A stretch of DNA of 9,474 nt from Lachnospiraceae bacterium (GTDB taxonomy: Bacteria; Bacillota_A; Clostridia; Lachnospirales; Lachnospiraceae), in assembly GCA_017652545.1 (NCBI GenBank), contig JAGCAV010000228.1:1-9474 (forward strand), written 5' to 3'. A program made the position numbers and the translations under genes. Numbering within the stretch: the stretch's first letter is position 1; each line of letters starts with the position of its first letter. Below, in pieces: positions 1-8,815 of this stretch. Below the pieces are notes generated by a model. That model ran no database searches. It was not told the DNA's origin and was given only the letters and a program-made list of their open reading frames with translations.

Positions 1-16
1 GAGGTCTGGCAGACTT

Positions 17-26
17 TGTTATAACA
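17..26. promoter_or_regulatory. Distal copy of a TGTTATAACA palindromic operator
   Basis: This is a perfect 10-bp palindrome, TGTTATAACA. The same core recurs at 124-133, and the two copies share the 13-mer TGTTATAACATTT. It lies about 55 bp upstream of the -35 element of the sugar operon promoter. Repeated palindromes flanking a promoter are typical of a local transcription factor, and the AT-rich core without a central CG looks more GntR-like than LacI-like. The identity of the regulator is inference, because no regulator gene is in the window. Confidence 0.55.
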
Positions 27-79
27 TTTACACCAATTATGCAGCCGGAATTTTGTATAATCTGTATAAGTATAATTTC

Positions 80-107
80 TTGACAGAGATATTATTGTGG
101 ATATATT
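80..107 (+). promoter_or_regulatory. Sigma-A-type promoter of the sugar transport operon
   Basis: A perfect -35 TTGACA lies at 80-85. The -10 is TATATT at 102-107 (16-bp spacer, 5 of 6 matches) or TATTAT at 104-109 (18-bp spacer, 5 of 6 matches). Transcription would start near 113-118, just before the second palindrome at 121-136, leaving a leader of about 60 nt before the binding-protein gene. Two perfect TATAAT boxes at 56-61 and 71-76 are also present, but neither has a recognisable -35 at the right distance. Confidence 0.6.
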
Positions 108-120
108 ATATAGATATCAT

Positions 121-136
121 AAATGTTATAACATTT
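121..136. promoter_or_regulatory. Proximal 16-bp palindromic operator at the transcription start
   Basis: AAATGTTATAACATTT is a perfect 16-bp palindrome immediately downstream of the predicted -10 element. It contains the same TGTTATAACA core as the copy at 17-26, and the two centres are 107 bp apart, about ten helical turns. A repressor bound here would cover the start of transcription, and the upstream copy could support looping. The position strongly suggests negative regulation of the sugar operon; the regulator itself is unknown. Confidence 0.65.
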
Positions 137-174
137 CAATAGAGATCTGCATTTTTTATCATGAGGAGGGAAGA

Positions 175-1449
175 ATGATGAGAAAGACAATCGTTGCCGT
201 GCTGTCCCTGACGATGGCGCTCACCGCATTTGCCGGCGGCATGACGGCTCTTCACGCCGAAGAAAGCGCAAAGATCACCGTGCTTATGCCGAAACATGAG
301 ATGGATACGATCGGGTTCTATGAGATGAAGACCAGACAGTTTGAGGAGGAGACCGGCATTCAGGTCGAGCTGATCAACATGGGCTGGGACAATGTTGCCG
401 AGCGTGTTACGGCTGAGATGACATCCGGCGGAAGTTCCTATGACGTGATCGAATTTGACAATTCATGGGTGGCCAAATTCGGATACAATGACTGGCTTGA
501 GCCCCTCGACGGGTATATCACCGATGAGATGAAGAACGGGATCGTTCCCGCGCTGCTCGATAAATTCACCTACGACGGAAAACTGTACGGCATCTGCTGG
601 AACAATGACACCCGTTTCCTGATGTACAATAAAGCCATGCTGGATGCGGCAGGGATTGCTGAACCGGCGAAAACATATGACGAACTGATCGAGCAGACGA
701 AGGCCATGCAGGAAGCCGGTGTATGCGAATACGGATACATTGATTCCTATATGCAGGCACAGTCCGGCTTCAATGAGTTCTGCCAGCTGGTATATTCCTT
801 CGGCGGCAATTACCTGGATGAGGAAGGCAACCCGATCATGGCCACGGACCCGGGTGTAAGAGCTGCCTATGAATACCTGGTGCAGGCTTACAATGACGGT
901 ATCTATGATCCCTCCGCGCTGATGGCGGACTACGATACGGTTGCCAATGTTTTCTATTCCGGAACCACCGCCTACATGATGCAGGCATGGGCCGGCATTT
1001 ACGCAAGTTCCAATGACGAGAGCATTTCCACGATACCGGGCCAGGTGGAAGTTGCCGATTATTCGATCAGTGCGGACGGTGAAACACAGGCTGTCCTGAC
1101 ACTGCCGGAGGCCATGGCGATCCCGAAGACTTCCCAGAACAAAGACGCGGCGTGGAAATACATCGAGTATATGTCCAGCATGGAATTCGACAAGGAAAAG
1201 AGCCTGGAGATCGGCGCGCTTCCGATCTGGTCAGAGCTTTACAATGATGCCGAACTTCTGGAGCTGTATCCGTACTGGGAGCAGTTCGGAAAACAGTCCG
1301 CATTTGCAAAGGGCGAGCCCGATATCCTGTGGTTTGATGAGTTCTCCAACATTGTTCAGGTGGAGACCCAGAACATGATCCTCGGCAGCACATCCGTTGA
1401 GGACGGCCTTGCCGCCATGCAGGAACAGTGCGAAGCAGCCATGAAGTAA
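175..1449 (+). CDS. ABC sugar transporter, extracellular solute-binding protein (family 1)
   Basis: This 424-residue protein captures a sugar outside the membrane and delivers it to the two permeases encoded next. An N-terminal Sec signal (MMRK, then a hydrophobic stretch to about residue 27) ends in ALHA-EE, a signal peptidase I type site after residue 28. The mature part has the family 1 layout: an ITVLMP beta strand, a hinge-region YDVIEFDN (89-96), an LYGICWNNDTRFLMYNK segment (137-153) typical of the ligand cleft, DPGVRAAYEYL (225-235), and a C-terminal helical end. Start choice: AGGAGG at 164-169 serves ATG 175 (5-nt spacing) or ATG 178 (8-nt); an ATG at 97 in the same frame lacks an RBS and would lie upstream of the predicted start of transcription. 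There is no Cys near the signal peptide, so no lipobox, which is unusual for a single-membrane bacterium. The exact sugar cannot be read from the sequence; the downstream kinase and SIS gene suggest an amino sugar or related hexose. Confidence 0.9.
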   Translation: MMRKTIVAVLSLTMALTAFAGGMTALHAEESAKITVLMPKHEMDTIGFYEMKTRQFEEETGIQVELINMGWDNVAERVTAEMTSGGSSYDVIEFDNSWVAKFGYNDWLEPLDGYITDEMKNGIVPALLDKFTYDGKLYGICWNNDTRFLMYNKAMLDAAGIAEPAKTYDELIEQTKAMQEAGVCEYGYIDSYMQAQSGFNEFCQLVYSFGGNYLDEEGNPIMATDPGVRAAYEYLVQAYNDGIYDPSALMADYDTVANVFYSGTTAYMMQAWAGIYASSNDESISTIPGQVEVADYSISADGETQAVLTLPEAMAIPKTSQNKDAAWKYIEYMSSMEFDKEKSLEIGALPIWSELYNDAELLELYPYWEQFGKQSAFAKGEPDILWFDEFSNIVQVETQNMILGSTSVEDGLAAMQEQCEAAMK

Positions 1450-1466
1450 ACCATCTCTGATACTGC

Positions 1467-1499
1467 TGAAGCTGCGGCGTAAAAACCGCAGCTTTGTTT
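1467..1499 (+). terminator. Intercistronic stem-loop after the binding-protein gene (partial terminator or mRNA stabiliser)
   Basis: AAGCTGCGG (1469-1477) pairs perfectly with CCGCAGCTT (1486-1494) across an 8-nt loop, and GU pairs can extend the stem by two. The run that follows is TGTTTATT, a weak U tract. The hairpin sits between the binding protein and the first permease, with no promoter visible after it. Such a structure usually lets some transcription through or protects the upstream mRNA, so that the binding protein is made in excess over the membrane subunits. That role is inferred from position. Confidence 0.7.
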
Positions 1500-1531
1500 A
1501 TTCCATTCATATTCATTTACAGGGAGATATC

Positions 1532-2452
1532 ATGGTTACCCATCCTCATAACGACAGGAAACCTTTTTTGCAGCGGCACCTCGGACCGGTCCTGACGCTG
1601 CCTGCGCTGACCGTCATATTCGGCGTTCTGGTTATTCCGGTGGTCTACGCCCTGATGACCAGCTTCAGCAAAGTCAACCCGTCTGATCACAGCCTGACTT
1701 TCGCCGGGCTTGCCAACTACGCGAAAATATTCTCGGATAAATACTTCTGGAATTCTTTGAAGCTGACGCTGGTCTTCACGATCGTAACGGTGTTTGCGGA
1801 GATCGTACTCGGCGTCGGCGCGGCACTGGTCCTGAATCAGCCTTTTCGCGGGAGAGGCTTTGTCAGAGGCGTGATGATCCTCCCATGGGCGCTTCCGTCT
1901 GTTGTCAATGCGGTTCTGTGGAAATGGATCTTTCATGCGAACTACGGCGCCCTGAACGCGCTTCTTTCCCAGATCGGTCTGATCAGCAAATACAAACTCT
2001 GGCTGGGGACGCCAAGATCGGCATTCTGGTGTGTTGTGGCAGCCAACATCTGGAAGGAGACGCCCTATGTGGTCCTTCTCACGATTGCCGCGCTTTCCAA
2101 TATTTCCAGCGATTATTATGAGGCGGCGAGGGTAGACGGATCCAATGCCTGGAAGTCTTTCTGGCGCATTACTCTTCCGCTGATCAGTCCGGTCGTCATG
2201 ATCCTGACGATCACAAAGACCATCTGGGCGCTGCAGACCTTCGACCTGGTTCACATCATGACAGGCGGCGGACCTGCAAGCGGGACGGAACTGATGTCCG
2301 TATATATCCAGAAGAACACCTTTAAGTATCTTGAGTTCGGTTACGGGGCGGCAATGAGCTTTATCCTGATGCTGGTATGCCTGGTGCTGACCGTGATCTA
2401 CATCCGGTCCTTTACCGAGAAGGAAGAGCCGTCAAGGAAGAGGGTGAGGTAA
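1532..2452 (+). CDS. Sugar ABC transporter permease, MalF/UgpA type
   Basis: This 306-residue inner-membrane subunit forms one half of the sugar channel with the next gene product. About six hydrophobic segments are visible, roughly at 18-42, 78-102, 111-133, 163-187, 214-235 and 270-292. The cytoplasmic EAA loop that docks the ATPase is clear at 197-216 (EAARVDGSNAWKSFWRITLP). FAGLANYAKIF (58-68) after the first membrane helix and the IMTGGGPASGT segment (242-252) are also typical of MalF/UgpA sugar permeases. The start is ATG 1532, preceded by an AGGGAG ribosome binding site at 1521-1526. It lies 82 nt after the binding protein, beyond the stem-loop, and 5 nt before the second permease, so the two permeases are probably translated together. 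Confidence 0.92.
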   Translation: MVTHPHNDRKPFLQRHLGPVLTLPALTVIFGVLVIPVVYALMTSFSKVNPSDHSLTFAGLANYAKIFSDKYFWNSLKLTLVFTIVTVFAEIVLGVGAALVLNQPFRGRGFVRGVMILPWALPSVVNAVLWKWIFHANYGALNALLSQIGLISKYKLWLGTPRSAFWCVVAANIWKETPYVVLLTIAALSNISSDYYEAARVDGSNAWKSFWRITLPLISPVVMILTITKTIWALQTFDLVHIMTGGGPASGTELMSVYIQKNTFKYLEFGYGAAMSFILMLVCLVLTVIYIRSFTEKEEPSRKRVR

Positions 2453-2457
2453 ACGTG

Positions 2458-3324
2458 ATGAGCAGAAAAACCAAAAAGAAGCTGGAACGGATTATTCTCT
2501 ATGTCCTTGTTGTTCTGATCGTCGCGGTTGTGCTGGGGCCCTTCATCTGGATGTTCCTGTGCAGCATCTCAACGAAAGCCGATCTGATCAGCAAGCCCTA
2601 TCACTGGTGGCCGGCAAATCCGACCCTGAAAAACTATATGGATATCTTTTTCGGGACAGGCAATACCACAACGGATGCCGCGAACCAGTTCATGGCCGCG
2701 TTCCGGAACAGTCTCATGATCGCCCTGATCTGTACGGCGGTCTCCGTGCTGATCGGCCTGCTCGCGTCCTTTGCCTTCTCAAGATTCCGCTTCAGAGGCA
2801 GGACACTGATGCTCAACACGGTTCTGTTCATGCAGATGATCCCGCCGATCGCCCTGATCATTCCGATGTACATGATCATGCTGCGGCTGAAACTGATGGA
2901 TAATAAATGGGCGCTGATCATCATCTATCTGTCGTTCACGCTTCCGTTTGTTACCTGGATCGTGAAAGGCTACATCGACGGGATTCCCACGGACCTGGAG
3001 GATGCGGCCATGATCGACGGGTGCGGCCGCCTTCAGGCATTTTTCAAGGTCGTCCTGCCGATCTCCGCTTCAGGCCTGGCTGCGACAACGATCTTTGCCT
3101 TCATCATCGCCTGGAACGAGTTCTTTTACGCGCTTAATTTTACATCAACGCTGCGGTCAAAGACGCTGCCGGTCCTGATCACCGAGTTTTCAAGCAAATT
3201 CGGCAATGATTTTATCCTGACCAGTACGGCAGGTGTTCTGACCAGCCTGCCGCCCGTACTGATCGCACTGATCTTCCAGAAATACATTATTTCCGGACTG
3301 TCTTCCGGTGCCGTGAAGGGGTAG
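2458..3324 (+). CDS. Sugar ABC transporter permease, MalG/UgpE type
   Basis: This 288-residue membrane protein is the second channel subunit. The N-terminus is a short basic stretch (MSRKTKKK) followed by a strong hydrophobic segment (11-36), then four or five more to the C-terminus. The MalG-type EAA loop is at 181-200 (EDAAMIDGCGRLQAFFKVVL), followed by AWNEFFYAL (218-226), characteristic of the family. The start at ATG 2458 is chosen because GGGTGAGG (2442-2449) lies just upstream and only 5 nt separate it from the previous stop. An in-frame ATG at 2377 lies inside the preceding gene and would add 27 residues with no family resemblance; GTG 2455 is a possible alternative. The next gene's RBS overlaps this stop codon. 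No ATP-binding subunit is encoded in the cluster, which is common for sugar importers of Bacillota that share an MsmX-type ATPase. Confidence 0.92.
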   Translation: MSRKTKKKLERIILYVLVVLIVAVVLGPFIWMFLCSISTKADLISKPYHWWPANPTLKNYMDIFFGTGNTTTDAANQFMAAFRNSLMIALICTAVSVLIGLLASFAFSRFRFRGRTLMLNTVLFMQMIPPIALIIPMYMIMLRLKLMDNKWALIIIYLSFTLPFVTWIVKGYIDGIPTDLEDAAMIDGCGRLQAFFKVVLPISASGLAATTIFAFIIAWNEFFYALNFTSTLRSKTLPVLITEFSSKFGNDFILTSTAGVLTSLPPVLIALIFQKYIISGLSSGAVKG

Positions 3325-3336
3325 GAGTGTGAAAAA

Positions 3337-4356
3337 ATGAAATCTTATTTTCTTGGTATCGACGGAGGGGGAACCAAAACGGTATTTGTGCTCTGCGATC
3401 CGCAGGGAAACATTCAGGCAGAGCATCATGCCGGCAGTGCTGATTACCGGCAGATCGGAATAGAGGGCATGAAAAAACTCCTGACGGACGGGATCAAGGC
3501 GCTGAAGGGAGAGCTTGAAAAGAAGTGTCCGCCTGTTCCGGAAAATGCCGGCGATCCGCCTGAGCTCGCCGACATGCTGGAAGGCGTATGCTTCGGTGTG
3601 CCCAATTATACGGAGATCGCCGGAATGGATGCGCTGATCAACGCTATGGTCTGCTCCTTATTCCCGGCAGAACGCACATTGCTCGTCAATGACAGTGAGG
3701 TGGGCTGGGCGGGTTCCCTTGCAATGGAACCGGGGATCAATCTGGTGTCCGGAACCGGATCGATCTCCTTCGGAAGAAATGAGCAGGGGAAGACGGCAAC
3801 GGTCGGCGGATGGAGCGACTTCTTTTCGGATGAAGGTTCCTGCCACTGGCTCGGAATGAAATGCCTCGAACTGTTTTCAAAAGAAGCTGACGGAAGGATC
3901 CCGAAAGGGGCGCTGTATCAGATCGTGAGAGAACACTTTTATCTGCAGGATGACAAAGACATCATCCAGGTCGTGGACACGACCTACAGACCTCATCGCG
4001 CGGACATCGCATCCCTGCAGCGGCTTCTTGCGGAAGCGGCCAGAAAGGGAGATGACTCTGCGCGCGATGCATATGTACAGGCGGCAGATGAACTGATCCT
4101 GATCGCGAGAGCAACTGTGCAGGCGCTGGGCATGAAGGAGGATGTAAAGGTTTCCTGCAGCGGAGGCCTGTTCAACCGGCGCTCACCGGTCCTTCCGATC
4201 ATGAAACAGAAACTGAAAGAGAATCATATGATATGGGTTCGCCCGCAGTTCCCCCCTCACCTGGGGGCTGTCCTTCTTGCGGCAGATCATACAGGCAATG
4301 CAGGCGTGGCAGAACAGATGAAAGGAAAATGGAAAAATGTTTATAACAGAACGTGA
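3337..4356 (+). CDS. BadF/BadG/BcrA/BcrD-type sugar kinase (N-acetylglucosamine kinase-like)
   Basis: This 339-residue cytoplasmic protein has the ASKHA nucleotide-binding fold. The phosphate-1 loop is DGGGTKT (9-15), the catalytic-region Asp is in VNDSE (117-121), the phosphate-2 motif is SGTGS (138-142), GGWSDFFSDEGS (157-168) follows as in N-acetylglucosamine kinases, and the adenosine motif is VSCSGGLFN (272-280). It most likely phosphorylates the sugar brought in by the transporter. The family also includes ATPase activators of dehydratases, but those pair with dehydratase genes, which are absent here, whereas a transporter and a SIS isomerase surround this gene. A polar stretch at about 62-80 rich in Pro and Glu looks like a surface loop. 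AGGAG at 3323-3327 gives 9-nt spacing to ATG 3337. The 3' end overlaps the next gene by 20 nt. The exact sugar is not determined. Confidence 0.82.
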   Translation: MKSYFLGIDGGGTKTVFVLCDPQGNIQAEHHAGSADYRQIGIEGMKKLLTDGIKALKGELEKKCPPVPENAGDPPELADMLEGVCFGVPNYTEIAGMDALINAMVCSLFPAERTLLVNDSEVGWAGSLAMEPGINLVSGTGSISFGRNEQGKTATVGGWSDFFSDEGSCHWLGMKCLELFSKEADGRIPKGALYQIVREHFYLQDDKDIIQVVDTTYRPHRADIASLQRLLAEAARKGDDSARDAYVQAADELILIARATVQALGMKEDVKVSCSGGLFNRRSPVLPIMKQKLKENHMIWVRPQFPPHLGAVLLAADHTGNAGVAEQMKGKWKNVYNRT

Positions 4357-5377
4357 AATCATGTCACAGCATGAAGCGTTGATCAGAACCTGTCAGTATA
4401 TGATGCAGCAAAAGGAGACGATCCGGTCTTTTTTCAGGGAGCATCCGGCCCGCAGTTTTGTATTTATGGGCTGCGGCTCCAGCTATATGCTGGCTAAATC
4501 GGGCAGGTCGATCATGCAGCAGTACCCGGATACATCTGCTGCGGCTGTTGCCGGCGGCGATTATCTGGTCAGCCCGAAGCCATATGAAGAGATCATAAAA
4601 AGGAGTATTGTTGTGGTCCTGTCCCGTTCGGGAAAAACAACGGAGATCGTCCGGTCCGTACAGGATATCAAGGCAAGGCTCGGGGCACCGGTGATCTCTG
4701 TATCCATGATGGACTGCAATGACGTGATGCCGTTCAGTGACCTGGACCTGACACTGGACTGGTGCTATGACCAGAGTGTCTGCCAGACCAGGACCGTGAC
4801 CAACCTGTATACGGCGCTTCTTCTGCTCGCTGCCTTCTACGGAGAAGATGAACAGCTCTGCGAAGCCGTGCACCGTGCTGCGGATGAGAATGAGGCATTT
4901 AAGATCAGATACCGTCCGGCCCTGCAGGAGATGGCTGCGAAGGACTGGACCGAAGCACTCGTCCTGGCGGATGGCATAATCGAGGGGATCGCGGAGGAAG
5001 GATCACTGGCATACGCGGAAATCTCCATGCTTCCGGCCAGGTATTCCCATATGCTGGACTTCCGGCATGGCCCCATGGTCCTCTATTCCGGGAAGACACT
5101 GACCTGCATACTCGTCGGACCGGAAAACCGGGAACTGCAGGAGGCGATGATCACGGATCTGAAGAAGAAAGGCGGGAAGATCATCACTGTGTCGGAGCAG
5201 GAGGGAAATCCTTACGGGACCGACCTGCATGTTACGATCCCGGATCCGGGGAGATATGAAGCCTGGGGCATCTTCTTTATCTTTATCATGCAGATGACTG
5301 CACTGGAGAAAGCAATCCTGCGGGGAACCAATCCGGATGTCCCCGACGGACTTGATGCCTACATCACATTAAAATAA
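4337..5377 (+). CDS. Double SIS-domain sugar-phosphate isomerase/deaminase (GlmS-C/AgaS/NagB-II-like)
   Basis: This 346-residue cytoplasmic protein has two sugar isomerase (SIS) domains. The first carries FMGCGSSY (43-50) and SRSGKTTE (96-103), the phosphate-binding Ser/Thr loop. QTRTVTNLYTALLLLA (150-165) corresponds to the inter-domain helix of GlmS. The second domain has EEGSLAYAEISM (220-231) and RHGP (243-246), the latter being the H-G-P motif of GlmS and AgaS proteins. The C-terminus GTNPDVPDGLDAYITLK resembles the closing segment of this family. There is no glutaminase domain, so it is not a full GlmS. The likely reaction is isomerisation or deamination of the phosphorylated sugar made by the preceding kinase, for example glucosamine-6-phosphate to fructose-6-phosphate; fructosamine deglycase-like activity is also possible. 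Start at ATG 4337 overlaps the kinase stop (4354-4356); ATG 4361 would remove the first helix and has no good RBS. A terminator follows 20 nt after the stop. Confidence 0.82.
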   Translation: MFITEREIMSQHEALIRTCQYMMQQKETIRSFFREHPARSFVFMGCGSSYMLAKSGRSIMQQYPDTSAAAVAGGDYLVSPKPYEEIIKRSIVVVLSRSGKTTEIVRSVQDIKARLGAPVISVSMMDCNDVMPFSDLDLTLDWCYDQSVCQTRTVTNLYTALLLLAAFYGEDEQLCEAVHRAADENEAFKIRYRPALQEMAAKDWTEALVLADGIIEGIAEEGSLAYAEISMLPARYSHMLDFRHGPMVLYSGKTLTCILVGPENRELQEAMITDLKKKGGKIITVSEQEGNPYGTDLHVTIPDPGRYEAWGIFFIFIMQMTALEKAILRGTNPDVPDGLDAYITLK

Positions 5378-5396
5378 GGAACGGCATATGAAACAG

Positions 5397-5449
5397 CCGG
5401 CGGAAAGGAGCTCTGATCAGCGCAGAGAAACTGTCCCGCCGGTTTTTTT
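5397..5449 (+). terminator. Rho-independent terminator ending the sugar operon
   Basis: CCGGCGG (5397-5403) pairs perfectly with CCGCCGG (5436-5442), followed at once by seven T (5443-5449). The 32-nt interior contains a second small hairpin, CTCTG (5411-5415) with CAGAG (5423-5427) around a 7-nt loop, giving a stacked structure. It starts 20 nt after the SIS gene stop and precedes the promoters of the dehydrogenase cluster, so it separates the two transcription units. Confidence 0.85.
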
Positions 5450-5471
5450 GATTCAGCTGAACGCTTGTTTC

Positions 5472-5499
5472 TTGTATCTTCCGGGGGTTGTGGTAAAAT
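5472..5499 (+). promoter_or_regulatory. Candidate distal promoter of the dehydrogenase cluster
   Basis: TAAAAT at 5494-5499 is preceded by TGG, giving an extended -10 (TGnTAAAAT), and a weak -35 TTGTAT lies at 5472-5477 with a 16-bp spacer. A 10-bp perfect palindrome, TTCAGCTGAA, lies just upstream at 5452-5461. Transcription from here would give a leader of about 190 nt before the E2 gene. The extended -10 is the main support. Confidence 0.35.
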
Positions 5500-5550
5500 G
5501 TACATGAAAACTGTCAGGTGAGCAGAATGTTTTTTATCAACTATTTCAGG

Positions 5551-5579
5551 TTGCAAACGCAAGTAAACAAACATATAAT
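5551..5579 (+). promoter_or_regulatory. Candidate proximal promoter of the dehydrogenase cluster with overlapping cre-like site
   Basis: A perfect -10 TATAAT lies at 5574-5579, 17 bp from TTGCAA (5551-5556, 4 of 6 matches to TTGACA). The -35 region also reads TTGCAAACGCAAGTA (5551-5565), which fits the CcpA cre consensus WTGNAANCGNWNNCW except for one base, the conserved C near the 3' end. A catabolite control protein bound there would block the -35 element, so repression by preferred sugars is plausible. Start would be near 5586, giving a leader of about 110 nt. Confidence 0.55.
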
Positions 5580-5627
5580 AGAAACATATTTAAAAGGAAA
5601 AGAAAATATTTTTTTGTTTCGGAAGAA

Positions 5628-5647
5628 TGTGCCGCACAGACGGCACG
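5628..5647 (+). promoter_or_regulatory. Leader hairpin upstream of the E2 gene
   Basis: GTGCCG (5629-5634) pairs with CGGCAC (5641-5646) around the 6-nt loop CACAGA, with one extra GU pair at the base. It falls in the untranslated leader between the promoters and the E2 ribosome binding site (GGAGG at 5684-5688). There is no U tract after it, so it is not a terminator. It may be an operator palindrome or an mRNA-stabilising hairpin; nothing in the sequence decides between these. No recognisable riboswitch was seen in this leader. Confidence 0.35.
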
Positions 5648-5694
5648 ATGTGACAATTGTACTCTCATAGAACAAGCATAGACGGAGGTAAAAC

Positions 5695-8752
<3,058 letters not shown>

Positions 8753-8753
<1 letters not shown>

Positions 8754-8768
8754 CCTGAAGACCTGAAG
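8753..8768 (+). repeat. Short tandem repeat, ACCTGAAG twice
   Basis: Two adjacent copies of the 8-mer ACCTGAAG begin at the last base of the E3 stop codon; the period-8 pattern runs from 8752 to 8770. It lies in the 62-nt gap between E3 and E1 and looks like a simple slippage duplication. No function is apparent. Confidence 0.6.
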
Positions 8769-8815
8769 ACAGTACATGAAGCGACAATCATTCATATATA
8801 AAAAGGAGAAAAACT

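Noticed and set aside
1517..2254. A 245-codon open frame on the - strand over the first permease
   Set aside because: It is a codon-bias shadow of the permease; its product is charged and low in hydrophobic residues and has no recognisable motif.
4338..4348. TGTTTATAACA at the SIS gene start resembling the operator
   Set aside because: It has an extra T that breaks the palindrome and lies within coding sequence, so it is best explained by chance.
5388..5507. A possible 39-codon small gene after the SIS gene, with AGGA upstream
   Set aside because: It overlaps the Rho-independent terminator and its T run, and the product looks like translated terminator sequence.
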